From contig CACYHB010000005.1 in NCBI GenBank assembly GCA_902774015.1, positions 34,252-98,251 on the forward strand: DNA of 64,000 bases, given 5' to 3'. The DNA comes from Oscillospiraceae bacterium. Lineage in GTDB: Bacteria > Bacillota > Clostridia > Oscillospirales > Oscillospiraceae. Of the stretch, positions 41,370 to 49,180 are shown one piece after another; within the stretch, counting starts at the first letter, position 1; each line of letters begins with the position of its first letter. The position numbers and the translations under genes were made by a program. The notes beneath the pieces are model-generated. The model had not been told where the DNA came from. It made no database searches and saw only the letters and a program-made list of their open reading frames with translations.

Positions 41370-43199
41370 TCACGGGAGACGCGCCAGCAGCGCGCAGAGC
41401 AGGAGACCGAAGGCTGTGGGCAGCAGGGCGGCGAGAGCCGTCCAGCCCGGGCTTCCGGTCTCTTTCTTTACGGTCAGGAGCGTGGTGGAGCAGGGCCAGT
41501 GCAGCACCGTAAAACACAGGACGCAGGCCGCCGTCCGCAGGGTCCAGCCGTGCTGCAGCAGGAGCGCGCGCACATCTCCCAGCGCGCCCGGATCGCGGAG
41601 GCTTCCTCCTGCGCTGTAGATCATCAGCAGGATGGGAAGCACGGTCTCGTTGGCCGGGAGCCCCAGCACAAAGGCCAGCAGGATCGCCCCGTCCAGGCCG
41701 AAGAGGCGACCGGCGGGCTCAAGAAAAGCGGCGCAGCGGCAAAGAAGACTCACTCCGCCGGGCTGAGCATTTGCAAGCACCCAGATCAGCGCCCCCGCCG
41801 GCGCCGCGACCGCGGCGGCCCGGCCGAGTACCTTGAGCGTCCGGTCCAGCAGGGAACGGAGCAGGATCTGCCCCGGCTGGGGCAGACGGTAAGGCGGCAG
41901 CTCCAGCACGAAGGAGCTGGGCGTGCCCTCCAGAACGGTCCGGGACAGAAGCCAGGTGGCCGCAAAGCTCATGAGCACGCTGCCCGCCACCACGGCGGTC
42001 AGCAGCAGGGACGCGCGCAGCGGCGTGAGGGCGGAGGCAGCGAAAAACATGCTGATCAGCGCGATCAGCAGCGGAAAGCGGCCGTTGCAGGGGACGAAGC
42101 TGTTGGTGAGGATCGCAAGCAGGCGCTCCCGCCTCGAGTTGATGATCCGGCAGCCGGCGACCCCCGCCGCGTTGCAGCCAAAGCCCATCATCATGGTAAG
42201 GCATTGCTTGCCGCAGGCGCCGCAGGCCTGGAAGGGCCGGTCCAGATTGTAGGCCACCCGGGGCAGATAGCCCAGATCCTCCAGCAGCGTAAAGAGCGGG
42301 AAGAAGATCGCCATGGGCGGCAGCATCACGGACACCACCCAGGCGAGGGTCCTGTACGCGCCCTCGGTCAGCAGCGCCGCAAGCGGCGCAGGGAGGGAGA
42401 TCGCGCAGAGAGCCTCATGCAGCGGCGCCTCCAGTGAAAACAGCAGCCGGCTCAGCAGGGCCGAGGGTCGGTTGGCCCCGGCGACGGTGAGATAAAACAC
42501 CAGCGCCGGCAGCAGAAGCATCAGCGGCCAGGCGAGGATCCGGTGGGTCAGGATCCTGTCGATGCGCGCCTCCCGCCGCAGCGGCTCCCGCGGCCCCTGC
42601 ACCGCATCCCCGCAGATCGTCTGTGCCAGACGCACCAGCGCCGCAGTGCGCCCGTCCTCCCCCTCGTCCTCCGGCAGCACCAGGGGGGAGACCGCCCTCT
42701 CGGGCGCCTCCAGCAGCGCGCCGACCGCCTCCAGAAGCAGACGGCGGCTGCCGCGTCTGCGGGCGCTCAGCGCGATCACGGGCACGCCCAGGCGTTCTGA
42801 CAGCAGGGGCAGATCCAGCCTCAGGCCGCGCCGCCGCGCCTCGTCCATCAGATTCAGGCAAAGCAGCACCGGTTTGCCGAGCGCCAGGATCTGCAGTGCG
42901 AAAAAAAGATTGCGCTCCAGAAGACCCGCGTCGCAGACGAGAAGGATGGCCTCCGGCTCGTCGGAGAGCAGGAAATCCCGGGCCACCTGCTCCTCCCGCG
43001 AGTGGGCGGAGAGCGAGTAGGTCCCGGGAACGTCCACCAGCACGCAGCGCCGCGCGCCGGCGGTAAAGCGCCCGCGGGCGGAACTCACGGTCTTGCCGGT
43101 CCAGTTGCCGGTGTGCTGCCGCAGCCCTGTGAGGCGGTTGAAAACCGTACTTTTTCCCACGTTCGGCAGCCCCGCCAGGGCGATCACGTGCTCCTCCAT
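41370..43199 (-). CDS. feoB: Ferrous iron transport protein B
   Basis: A 609-residue Fe(II) transporter. The N-terminal G domain has ALAGLPNVGKSTVFNRLTG (G1), the switch threonines after NWTGKTV, DVPGTYSL (G3) and CLNLMDEA (G4). A helical guanine-dissociation-inhibitor-like region follows, then about eight membrane helices with the conserved Cys-containing LGYLPRVAYNLDRPFQACG and the NSFVPCNGRFP gate region. It lies directly after feoA (one base gap). At 609 residues it is shorter than the 700-770 typical, mostly in the C-terminal part. Iron(II) uptake suits an anaerobe. Confidence 0.94.
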   Translation of the reverse strand: MEEHVIALAGLPNVGKSTVFNRLTGLRQHTGNWTGKTVSSARGRFTAGARRCVLVDVPGTYSLSAHSREEQVARDFLLSDEPEAILLVCDAGLLERNLFFALQILALGKPVLLCLNLMDEARRRGLRLDLPLLSERLGVPVIALSARRRGSRRLLLEAVGALLEAPERAVSPLVLPEDEGEDGRTAALVRLAQTICGDAVQGPREPLRREARIDRILTHRILAWPLMLLLPALVFYLTVAGANRPSALLSRLLFSLEAPLHEALCAISLPAPLAALLTEGAYRTLAWVVSVMLPPMAIFFPLFTLLEDLGYLPRVAYNLDRPFQACGACGKQCLTMMMGFGCNAAGVAGCRIINSRRERLLAILTNSFVPCNGRFPLLIALISMFFAASALTPLRASLLLTAVVAGSVLMSFAATWLLSRTVLEGTPSSFVLELPPYRLPQPGQILLRSLLDRTLKVLGRAAAVAAPAGALIWVLANAQPGGVSLLCRCAAFLEPAGRLFGLDGAILLAFVLGLPANETVLPILLMIYSAGGSLRDPGALGDVRALLLQHGWTLRTAACVLCFTVLHWPCSTTLLTVKKETGSPGWTALAALLPTAFGLLLCALLARLP

Positions 43200-43200
43200 C

Positions 43201-43443
43201 CTATCCCTCCGTCCGCTCGATCAGAATCCGGCCCGCGTCCCGGTCCCGCAGGGCCAGGACCGCGCCGCAGAGGCTGTAGGCCGCGGGGTCGCCCAGGGGG
43301 CTGCGCCCGAGACAGCGCAGCTCCGCGCCCTCCACCAGCCCCAGCTCCCGCAGCCGCAGGCGCATGGGGCCGGCAATGCGCAGGGAACGCACGCGGCCGC
43401 CCTGGCCGGGCTGCAGGCTGGAGAGCGCCGTTTCCTTGTTCAT
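43201..43443 (-). CDS. feoA: Ferrous iron transport protein A
   Basis: An 80-residue SH3-like cytoplasmic protein that assists FeoB. Typical features are LQPGQGGRVRSL near the N-terminus, MRLRLRELGLVEGAELRCL and a closing AGRILIE strand. The start at 43443 is preferred because AGGTGG lies 5 nt upstream; a GTG at 43452 is also in frame. The feoA-feoB order with a one-base gap indicates one transcript. Confidence 0.9.
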   Translation of the reverse strand: MNKETALSSLQPGQGGRVRSLRIAGPMRLRLRELGLVEGAELRCLGRSPLGDPAAYSLCGAVLALRDRDAGRILIERTEG

Positions 43444-43473
43444 GACTTCCACCTCGTCTCAGTCTATGCGCTC

Positions 43474-43502
43474 TTGCAAAACGGCGTGATTTCCGCTACA
43501 AT
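43474..43502 (+). promoter_or_regulatory. Promoter of the VOC-protein gene
   Basis: TTGCAA (43474-43479), 17-bp spacer, TACAAT (43497-43502). The ATG follows only 19 bases later, giving a very short leader that contains the GAGGTGA ribosome site. Confidence 0.65.
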
Positions 43503-43521
43503 ACGGGCGAGGTGAGACGAC

Positions 43522-43890
43522 ATGCAGTTTTCTTTCAACCATTTCAATTTTAACGTTCTGGATCTGGAGCGCAGCCTGAAGTTCTATGACGAAGCGCTGG
43601 GACTCAGGCCGGTGCGGGAGAAAAACGCCGCCGACGGCAGTTTCAGGATCGTTTTTCTCGGCGACGGGATCACCGATTTCCGGCTGGAGCTGACCTGGCT
43701 GCGTGACCACAGCGAGCCCTATGACCTGGGCGAGCAGGAATATCACCTGGCTTTCCGCACGGACGACATGGAAAGCGCCCACGCAAAGCACGAGGCCATG
43801 GGCTGCATCTGCTTTGAAAACCCGGCAATGGGCATCTACTTCCTGGAGGATCCGGACGGCTACTGGATCGAGATCATCCCCACGCGCTGA
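43522..43890 (+). CDS. VOC/glyoxalase-family protein (lactoylglutathione-lyase-like)
   Basis: A 122-residue vicinal-oxygen-chelate protein. The two beta-alpha-beta-beta-beta units show FNHFNFNVLDLERSLKFYDE, with a metal-ligand His, a first Glu in FRLELTWL, a second His in EYHLAFRTDD, and the C-terminal FLEDPDGYWIEII with the last ligand Glu. This set of four matches glyoxalase I. It may detoxify methylglyoxal, though Firmicute VOC proteins of this size often have other thiol or small-molecule substrates. It precedes the phosphatase gene by 25 bases on the same strand. Confidence 0.87.
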   Translation: MQFSFNHFNFNVLDLERSLKFYDEALGLRPVREKNAADGSFRIVFLGDGITDFRLELTWLRDHSEPYDLGEQEYHLAFRTDDMESAHAKHEAMGCICFENPAMGIYFLEDPDGYWIEIIPTR

Positions 43891-43915
43891 AAAACGGAAG
43901 AGAGGGACAAAACCG

Positions 43916-45154
43916 GTGTGTGATTCCAAGAGTATGACATGCAGGAAAAAGGCGTTTGCGATCGTTCTCGCGCTGCTTGCTTTTCTCGTCTGCGTCGCGG
44001 CCGCGCCGCAGACCGCAGAGGATGCGGGCGAGACGCCGACCATCGAGGCGACGATCTACGAGATCAGCAAATACGGCAATATCGTTCTGAGCATCAGCCC
44101 GGATTCCATGAAGGAGCTGGGTTATGAACCGGCGGACGTGATCCTGGTGCAGATCGGAAGCAGCGAAACGGAAATGCCCATCGGCACCAGCTATACCGAC
44201 GCCGACTCCGGCGAGCCGATCTGCTGCTTCAAGTTCAGCTCCTCCAAGGGTGTGGAAGAGGTCGTGCTTGCCATCAACGGCGGGAACCTGACCGAGGTCA
44301 TGGGCATTGCCGAGTACGAAAAGATCGAGGGAGATCCCGGCTTCACCTGGCGTCTCGCCGAGGGGCTGGAACAGCCTGTCACGGTCACGATCTCCATGCT
44401 GCAGAAGCAGGGCTATGCCGAAGAGTATCAGATGCACCAGCTCGGCGGCACCCGCTCCAACAAGCGGTCGGACTACGCGCAGCTGAGCGATGAGGAGTTC
44501 GCCAATTTCCGTGCGGTGGAGACCACCGGCATGGGCGTCGGCACGCTGTACCGCTCTTCCTCGCCCGTAAAGTCCGCCTATAACCGCAATGCCGAGGCGG
44601 ATGCCGCGCTGCAGAACGCCCTGATCCGTACGGTCATGAACATGGCCGACAGCGAGGAAGTCATGAAGAGCTACCCCGACTATGACCTGACCCACTATGC
44701 AGACTGCGATATCATCGCCTTGGATATGAAGATGGATTTGGCTTCCGAGGAGTTCCAGACAGCGCTGGCCGACGGTTTCCGCTTTCTGGCTTCCCACGAG
44801 GGGCCCTATCTGATCCACTGCCAGGAGGGCAAGGACCGCACAGGCTTCGCCTGCGGCGTTCTGGAATGCCTCATGGGAGCGAGTCTCGACGAGGTCGTAG
44901 AGGATTACATGATCACTTACTACAACTTCTACGGCATCGGACCGGACTCCGAGCAGTATGCGCAGATCGCCGGGAGCAACATCAAGGCAAGCCTTGCCGG
45001 CGCCTTCGGAGTCGATGCGATCGACGATAATTCGCTGGATCTGGCCGCGGAGGCCGAGGAATACCTGCTGGAGATCGGCATGAGCGGGGAGGAACTCTCC
45101 GCCCTGGAGGATCGGCTCGCAGAGGACTACGGCGGCCTGCTGCAGGCGGCCTGA
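43916..45154 (+). CDS. Exported tyrosine-specific phosphatase-like protein
   Basis: A 412-residue protein with an N-terminal hydrophobic export segment (KKAFAIVLALLAFLVCVAAA). The catalytic P-loop is LIHCQEGKDRTGFACG near residue 300, a C-x5-R motif with the Lys-Asp of the MptpB/Y_phosphatase3 family, which act on phosphotyrosine and phosphoinositides. Residues 40-150 form a separate beta-rich domain of unknown role. Because it is exported, targets may be outside the cell. GTG at 43916 has AGAGGG about 9 nt upstream and is chosen; ATG at 43934 in the same frame is the alternative and keeps the signal segment. Confidence 0.82.
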   Translation: MCDSKSMTCRKKAFAIVLALLAFLVCVAAAPQTAEDAGETPTIEATIYEISKYGNIVLSISPDSMKELGYEPADVILVQIGSSETEMPIGTSYTDADSGEPICCFKFSSSKGVEEVVLAINGGNLTEVMGIAEYEKIEGDPGFTWRLAEGLEQPVTVTISMLQKQGYAEEYQMHQLGGTRSNKRSDYAQLSDEEFANFRAVETTGMGVGTLYRSSSPVKSAYNRNAEADAALQNALIRTVMNMADSEEVMKSYPDYDLTHYADCDIIALDMKMDLASEEFQTALADGFRFLASHEGPYLIHCQEGKDRTGFACGVLECLMGASLDEVVEDYMITYYNFYGIGPDSEQYAQIAGSNIKASLAGAFGVDAIDDNSLDLAAEAEEYLLEIGMSGEELSALEDRLAEDYGGLLQAA

Positions 45155-45168
45155 AGCTGCGGGACGAG

Positions 45169-45208
45169 AAAAACGGGACTGTGAACAATCATTCACAGTC
45201 CCGTTTTT
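45169..45208. terminator. Bidirectional intrinsic terminator
   Basis: A perfect 17-bp stem (AAAAACGGGACTGTGAA with its complement, 6-nt loop) between the convergent phosphatase and RqcP genes. Confidence 0.9.
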
Positions 45209-45209
45209 C

Positions 45210-45452
45210 TTATCCGATCTCCCGGTACATGGCCGGGGCGTCCGCCTTGCTCACGGTCTCGCTGACCTGCGTGACCTCCACCTTCAGCGTACCCTTGCCG
45301 AAGGCGATCTCGATCACGTCGCCGACCTTGACCTGGTAGCTGGCCTTCACAGGCCTGCCGTTGACGGAGACGCGCTCGCCGCCGCAGGCGTCGTTGGCCA
45401 CGGTGCGGCGCTTGATGAGCCGGGAGACTTTCAAATATTTGTCCAAACGCAT
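45210..45452 (-). CDS. rqcP: S4-domain ribosome quality-control protein RqcP
   Basis: An 80-residue S4 RNA-binding protein (YabO/Hsp15-like). It opens with MRLDKYLKVSRLIKRR and continues with the S4 core (GGERVSVNGRPVKASYQVKVGD). In Firmicutes RqcP works with RqcH on stalled 50S subunits during C-terminal alanine tailing. The start at 45452 has GGAGG 8 nt upstream. It lies downstream of the HU gene on the same strand, as in many Clostridia, with a terminator between them. Confidence 0.9.
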   Translation of the reverse strand: MRLDKYLKVSRLIKRRTVANDACGGERVSVNGRPVKASYQVKVGDVIEIAFGKGTLKVEVTQVSETVSKADAPAMYREIG

Positions 45453-45484
45453 ACAGTTTTCCTCCGCTTGCATGCAGAAATAGA

Positions 45485-45517
45485 AAAAGCTGCGTGCCGA
45501 CCGGCAGCGCAGCTTTT
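45485..45517 (-). terminator. Intrinsic terminator of the HU gene
   Basis: On the minus strand AAAAGCTGCG and its complement plus TGCC/GGCA form a 14-bp stem with one bulged base, followed by TTTTT. It separates HU from rqcP, so rqcP depends on readthrough or a weak local promoter. Confidence 0.75.
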
Positions 45518-45534
45518 GACTATATCCGGTTCGC

Positions 45535-45810
45535 TTACTTGGCGACGGCGTCCTTCAGAGCCTTGCCGACCTTGAAGCTGGCAACGCGGGAAGCGGGGAT
45601 GGTGATCTCTTCCTTGGTCTGGGGGTTGCGGCCAACGCGCTCGCCGCGCTCCTTGACCTCAAAAGCACCGAAGCCGACCAGCTGAACCTTTTCACCGGCA
45701 ACGAGAGCACCGGTAATGGCGTCAAACGCGGCGTTGATAGCCTTCTCGCTGTCCTTCTTGGACAGGCCGGCCTTCTCTGCGACTGCAGCAACGAGTTCTG
45801 CCTTATTCAT
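45535..45810 (-). CDS. hup: HU-type DNA-binding protein
   Basis: A 91-residue nucleoid protein. The full family pattern is visible: [20 protein letters not shown] at the start, [20 protein letters not shown] forming the DNA-binding arm with its conserved Pro after it (ITIPASRV), and [11 protein letters not shown] at the end. HU bends and compacts DNA. AGGAGG lies upstream of the ATG. A promoter is visible about 110 bases upstream. No second HU or IHF subunit is in the window. Confidence 0.97.
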   Translation of the reverse strand: MNKAELVAAVAEKAGLSKKDSEKAINAAFDAITGALVAGEKVQLVGFGAFEVKERGERVGRNPQTKEEITIPASRVASFKVGKALKDAVAK

Positions 45811-45918
45811 GTATTGATTCCTCCTAAAGTGATATGGCACACTGCCATGTTTATGATGAGTCTGCCCCGATTTCGGGCAAATTACTCACTTTTTGCCTGT
45901 AATGTATACAGCCATGCT

Positions 45919-45947
45919 AATCTACCATATTTCCGGTGGATTATCAA
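45919..45947 (-). promoter_or_regulatory. Promoter of the HU gene
   Basis: On the minus strand TTGATA (45942-45947), 17-bp spacer, TAGATT (45919-45924). The leader of about 100 nt includes an ATGGCA/TGCCAT inverted repeat at 45834-45848 near the ribosome site. Confidence 0.55.
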
Positions 45948-45975
45948 GTCTTTTTTCGCATAAAAGCAAGGTTTC

Positions 45976-47586
45976 TCAGCGCATACGGAGGATTTTCGCG
46001 ATTTTATCCCCGCCGGGGATCAGGCGCATGTCCTCTTTCGTGATCATCCGCATCGCGATGGCGAAAACAAAGTACACGATCACCGCCGCGATGATGGCGA
46101 TCCCCAGGCAGAGAAGCGTGTGGATGCGCGGGGAGCCGAAGCGCAGGAAACGATCGCCAAGGCCGTAGAGGCCCCAGGCACAGCCGCCCATCACGGCGCT
46201 GCAGAGGAGCGGCTTGATGAGGATGTTCCGCAGCTTGGGGTTCTTGTCCAGCACATAGCACATGAACACGAAGTTCATCACAGCCATCACCACGTAGCTT
46301 GCCAGCGTCCCGACGGGCGCGCCGTAGATATTGATGCGCGGCTGGGCGACGAGGAAGTAGTTGAGCCCGACCTTCACCACGCCGCCGACGATCATCGTGA
46401 TCATGGGCAGCATCTCCTTCCCGTTCGCCTGCAGGATGGCGTTTTCCATCAGCACCATGCACACGAAGAAGGCGGCCACGCCCATCACGGCCAGCAGCAC
46501 AGGCCCCGCGGGGTGGTTGTCGTGGAAGATGACGCGCATGATCGGCCGGGAGAGCACCGCGAGTCCCACGCCCATGGGCATGGCCAGCACGGCGGCGATG
46601 CGCATGGAGTCCTCGGAGATTTTGGTGGCCAGGTCGTTCTCGCCCTTCACAGCCGCGGCGGTGATGGCGGGAACGACGGAGATGGTGAGCGGCGTGATGA
46701 TGGCGGCGGGCAGGTTGAAGATTGTCTGCGCTTCGCCGTAGACGCCGTTTAAGACGTTGGCGGCGTTCAGGTCAAAGCCGGCGGCGGACTGCAGCCGTCC
46801 CATGGTCAGGCCCGTATCCACCAGGTTCAGGATGGCCAGCACGCTGCTTCCGAGGGCGATGGGGATGCCGATGCGCATGAAGCGGGAGAAAATCTTTCCG
46901 TCGCTTTCCGGCACGTCCGGGTTTTCCAGCACCCCGGTGCTGTAGTGGCGGCGCTTGTAGAGCCACATGTACAGGAGCGCCGCGGCGGATCCGGCGGTGA
47001 CGCCGAAGATGGCGGCGGCGGAGCCCATGGGCTTTCCGTGAGCCGCGTGCATCACGATCCAGGCCAGGGCGAGCCCCACCACGACCTTGACCAGCACCTC
47101 CAGCACCTGTCCCACCGTGGTGGGGATCATGTTGCCGTATCCCTGGCAGTAACCCCGGTAGGCCGAGACCAGACACACCAGCAGCACGGAGGGGGCCATG
47201 GTGCGTATGCTGAGGGCGGCGGGCGGATTGTGCAGGATGCGCCCGGCGATGAAGCCCGGGAACAGGAACATGATCAGGGAGAAGACCATGCCGATCGCGA
47301 AGAAGGTCCACCAGGCCACGCGGAAGATGCGCCGCGCCTGCATGGGGCGGTTCTCGGCGTTGGCCTCGGAGATCATGCGGGCCAGCGCAATGGGGAGACC
47401 TGCCGTCGACAGCGTCAGAAAGACGTTGTAGACGTTGTAGGTCTGCATGAACATGGAATAGCCGTCGGGGCCGATGATGTTGGCCACGGGCATCTTGTAC
47501 AGGAAACCCAGAATTTTCATGATGATGACGCCCAGCGTCAAGATCGCGGCGCCGTGCAGATAATTCTGGCCTTTATGTTCCGCCAT
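45976..47586 (-). CDS. MOP-superfamily polysaccharide flippase (SpoVB/MurJ-like)
   Basis: A 536-residue membrane protein with about 14 helices of the MATE/MOP lipid-linked-glycan flippase superfamily. The N-terminus has the GLIIMKILGFLYKMPVA-like segment (VIIMKILGFLYKMPVANIIG) and MFMQTYNVYNVFLTLSTAG found in SpoVB and related proteins; PMGVGLAVLSRPI and LVDTGLTMGRL occur later. Candidates for its cargo are lipid II or sporulation cortex precursors. It is not adjacent to the polysaccharide operon. GGAGG precedes the ATG. Confidence 0.85.
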   Translation of the reverse strand: MAEHKGQNYLHGAAILTLGVIIMKILGFLYKMPVANIIGPDGYSMFMQTYNVYNVFLTLSTAGLPIALARMISEANAENRPMQARRIFRVAWWTFFAIGMVFSLIMFLFPGFIAGRILHNPPAALSIRTMAPSVLLVCLVSAYRGYCQGYGNMIPTTVGQVLEVLVKVVVGLALAWIVMHAAHGKPMGSAAAIFGVTAGSAAALLYMWLYKRRHYSTGVLENPDVPESDGKIFSRFMRIGIPIALGSSVLAILNLVDTGLTMGRLQSAAGFDLNAANVLNGVYGEAQTIFNLPAAIITPLTISVVPAITAAAVKGENDLATKISEDSMRIAAVLAMPMGVGLAVLSRPIMRVIFHDNHPAGPVLLAVMGVAAFFVCMVLMENAILQANGKEMLPMITMIVGGVVKVGLNYFLVAQPRINIYGAPVGTLASYVVMAVMNFVFMCYVLDKNPKLRNILIKPLLCSAVMGGCAWGLYGLGDRFLRFGSPRIHTLLCLGIAIIAAVIVYFVFAIAMRMITKEDMRLIPGGDKIAKILRMR

Positions 47587-47606
47587 GCTGAGTCCTCCCG
47601 GAGCAA

Positions 47607-47648
47607 TTGGTTTCTACCAACTATAATAGGAAAATGTTACGAAATCAA
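47607..47648 (-). promoter_or_regulatory. Promoter and possible operator of the flippase gene
   Basis: On the minus strand TTGATT (47643-47648), 17-bp spacer, TATAGT (47620-47625). Immediately downstream is an inverted repeat TTGGT-n4-ACCAA (47607-47620) at the expected transcription start, a position suited to a repressor. The operator part is a guess. Confidence 0.5.
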
Positions 47649-47665
47649 GGGGATGGGCGATGATC

Positions 47666-49045
47666 TCAGGCGGGATCGGCCGCCGCTGCGATCTTCCGCG
47701 CCACGTGGACGCCGCTGGCGGAGGCGTGGCTGAGGGAATGGGTGACGCCCGAGCAGTCGCCGATCACATAAAGCCCCCTGCAGGCCGTCTCCAGATCCTC
47801 GTCGATCTCCACTTCCATGTTATAGAATTTGACTTCCACACCGTAGAGGAGCGTGTCGTCGTTGGCGGTGCCCGGGGCGATCTTGTCCAGCGCGTAGATC
47901 ATTTCAATGATGCCGTCCAGGATGCGCTTGGGGATCACCAGACTCAGGTCGCCGGGGGTGGCGGCCAGGGTGGGCGTCACAAAGCTGTCGCGGACGCGGC
48001 TCTCGGTGCTGCGGCGGCCGCGCACCAGATCGCCGAAGCGCTGCACGATCACACCGCCGCCCAGCATATTGGACAGGCGGGCAATGCTTTCGCCGTAGCC
48101 GTTGGAGTCCTTGAAGGGGACGGAAAAGTGCTTGGACACCAGCAGGGCAAAGTTGGTGTTCTCGGTGTGCCTGCTGGGGTCCTCGTAGCTGTGGCCGTTG
48201 ACGGTGACGATGCCGTTGGTGTTCTCGTTGACCACCACGCCGTGAGGGTTCATGCAGAAAGTGCGCACCAGGTCCTCAAACTTCTCGGTCCGATAGACGA
48301 TCTTGCTCTCGTACAGCTCATCCGTCAGGTGGGCAAAGACGTCCGCGGGCAGCTCCACGCGCACGCCGATGTCCACCCGGTTGGAGCGGGTGGGGATGTT
48401 CAGACTCTCGCAGACGCTCTCCATCCACTTGCTGCCGCTGCGGCCCACGGAGACCACGCAGCGGGCGCATTCGAAATCGCCTCCGGCGCTGTGCACGAGA
48501 AAGCCCGTTTCCGTATGCTCGATGCTCTCCACGGCGGTGTTGAAGTGGAAGTCCACCCGATCCTTCAGCTCGTTATAGAGGTTTTCCAGCACCACGTAGT
48601 TGATGTCGGTGCCCAGGTGGCGCACCTGCGCGTCCAGCAAATGCAGCCCGTTTTCCAGGCACATGCGCTTGATCCGGGTGTTGGCGGTGGAGTAGAGCTT
48701 CGTCCCCTCGCCGCCGTGGGCGAGATTGATCTCATCCACGTACTGCATGAGCTCGATGGCTTTCTGCTTTCCCACGTATTCGTAGAGCGTGCCGCCGAAC
48801 TGGTTGGTGATGTTGTATTTGCCGTCGGAAAAGGCGCCCGCGCCGCCGAAACCGCTCATGATGCTGCACACCGGGCAGCGCACGCAGCTTTTGATCTTGT
48901 CCCCGTCGATGGGGCATTTGCGGCGGGCCAGCTCCCGCCCCAGCTCAAAGACCGCGACCTTCATCTCCGGCGCGTTTTTCTTCAGCTCATAGGCGGTAAA
49001 GATGCCGCCGGGGCCGGCGCCGACGATGATCACATCATAAAACAT
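47666..49045 (-). CDS. COG2509-type FAD-dependent dehydrogenase
   Basis: A 459-residue flavoprotein. The N-terminal FAD fold has VIIVGAGPGGIFTAYEL, followed by CVRCPVCSIMSGFGGAGAFSDGK with two CxxC-type cysteine pairs and the Gly-rich family segment. The C-terminus has GLYVIGDCSGVTHSLSHASASG, the second FAD contact. Members of this widespread family lack a firm role; some annotations call them uncharacterised FAD-dependent dehydrogenases. The start at 49045 has GGAGG 7 nt upstream. The short leader contains an intrinsic terminator, so expression may be attenuated. Confidence 0.8.
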   Translation of the reverse strand: MFYDVIIVGAGPGGIFTAYELKKNAPEMKVAVFELGRELARRKCPIDGDKIKSCVRCPVCSIMSGFGGAGAFSDGKYNITNQFGGTLYEYVGKQKAIELMQYVDEINLAHGGEGTKLYSTANTRIKRMCLENGLHLLDAQVRHLGTDINYVVLENLYNELKDRVDFHFNTAVESIEHTETGFLVHSAGGDFECARCVVSVGRSGSKWMESVCESLNIPTRSNRVDIGVRVELPADVFAHLTDELYESKIVYRTEKFEDLVRTFCMNPHGVVVNENTNGIVTVNGHSYEDPSRHTENTNFALLVSKHFSVPFKDSNGYGESIARLSNMLGGGVIVQRFGDLVRGRRSTESRVRDSFVTPTLAATPGDLSLVIPKRILDGIIEMIYALDKIAPGTANDDTLLYGVEVKFYNMEVEIDEDLETACRGLYVIGDCSGVTHSLSHASASGVHVARKIAAAADPA

Positions 49046-49057
49046 TGTCATTCCTCC

Positions 49058-49097
49058 AAAAAAAGTCCGGACGGTGTGGGATTCCACAGCCGTCCGG
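49058..49097 (-). terminator. Leader terminator (possible attenuator) ahead of the COG2509 gene
   Basis: On the minus strand CCGGACGG pairs with CCGTCCGG, extended by GTGG/CCAC, then seven Ts that run directly into the GGAGG ribosome site of the next gene. Because a promoter lies just upstream at 49118-49146, this hairpin sits inside the leader of that gene, although it could also end transcripts from pgi. Confidence 0.75.
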
Positions 49098-49117
49098 CCA
49101 ACAAATATCCTTGATTT

Positions 49118-49146
49118 ACTTTAACACGCCGCGCTGCGGATGTCAA
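49118..49146 (-). promoter_or_regulatory. Promoter between pgi and the COG2509 gene
   Basis: On the minus strand a perfect TTGACA (49141-49146), 17-bp spacer and TAAAGT (49118-49123). The predicted start near 49111 leaves a leader of about 65 nt containing the terminator hairpin. Confidence 0.65.
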
Positions 49147-49180
49147 GCGAACGAAGCGGAAAAGCCCGAAAAACCCGGAA

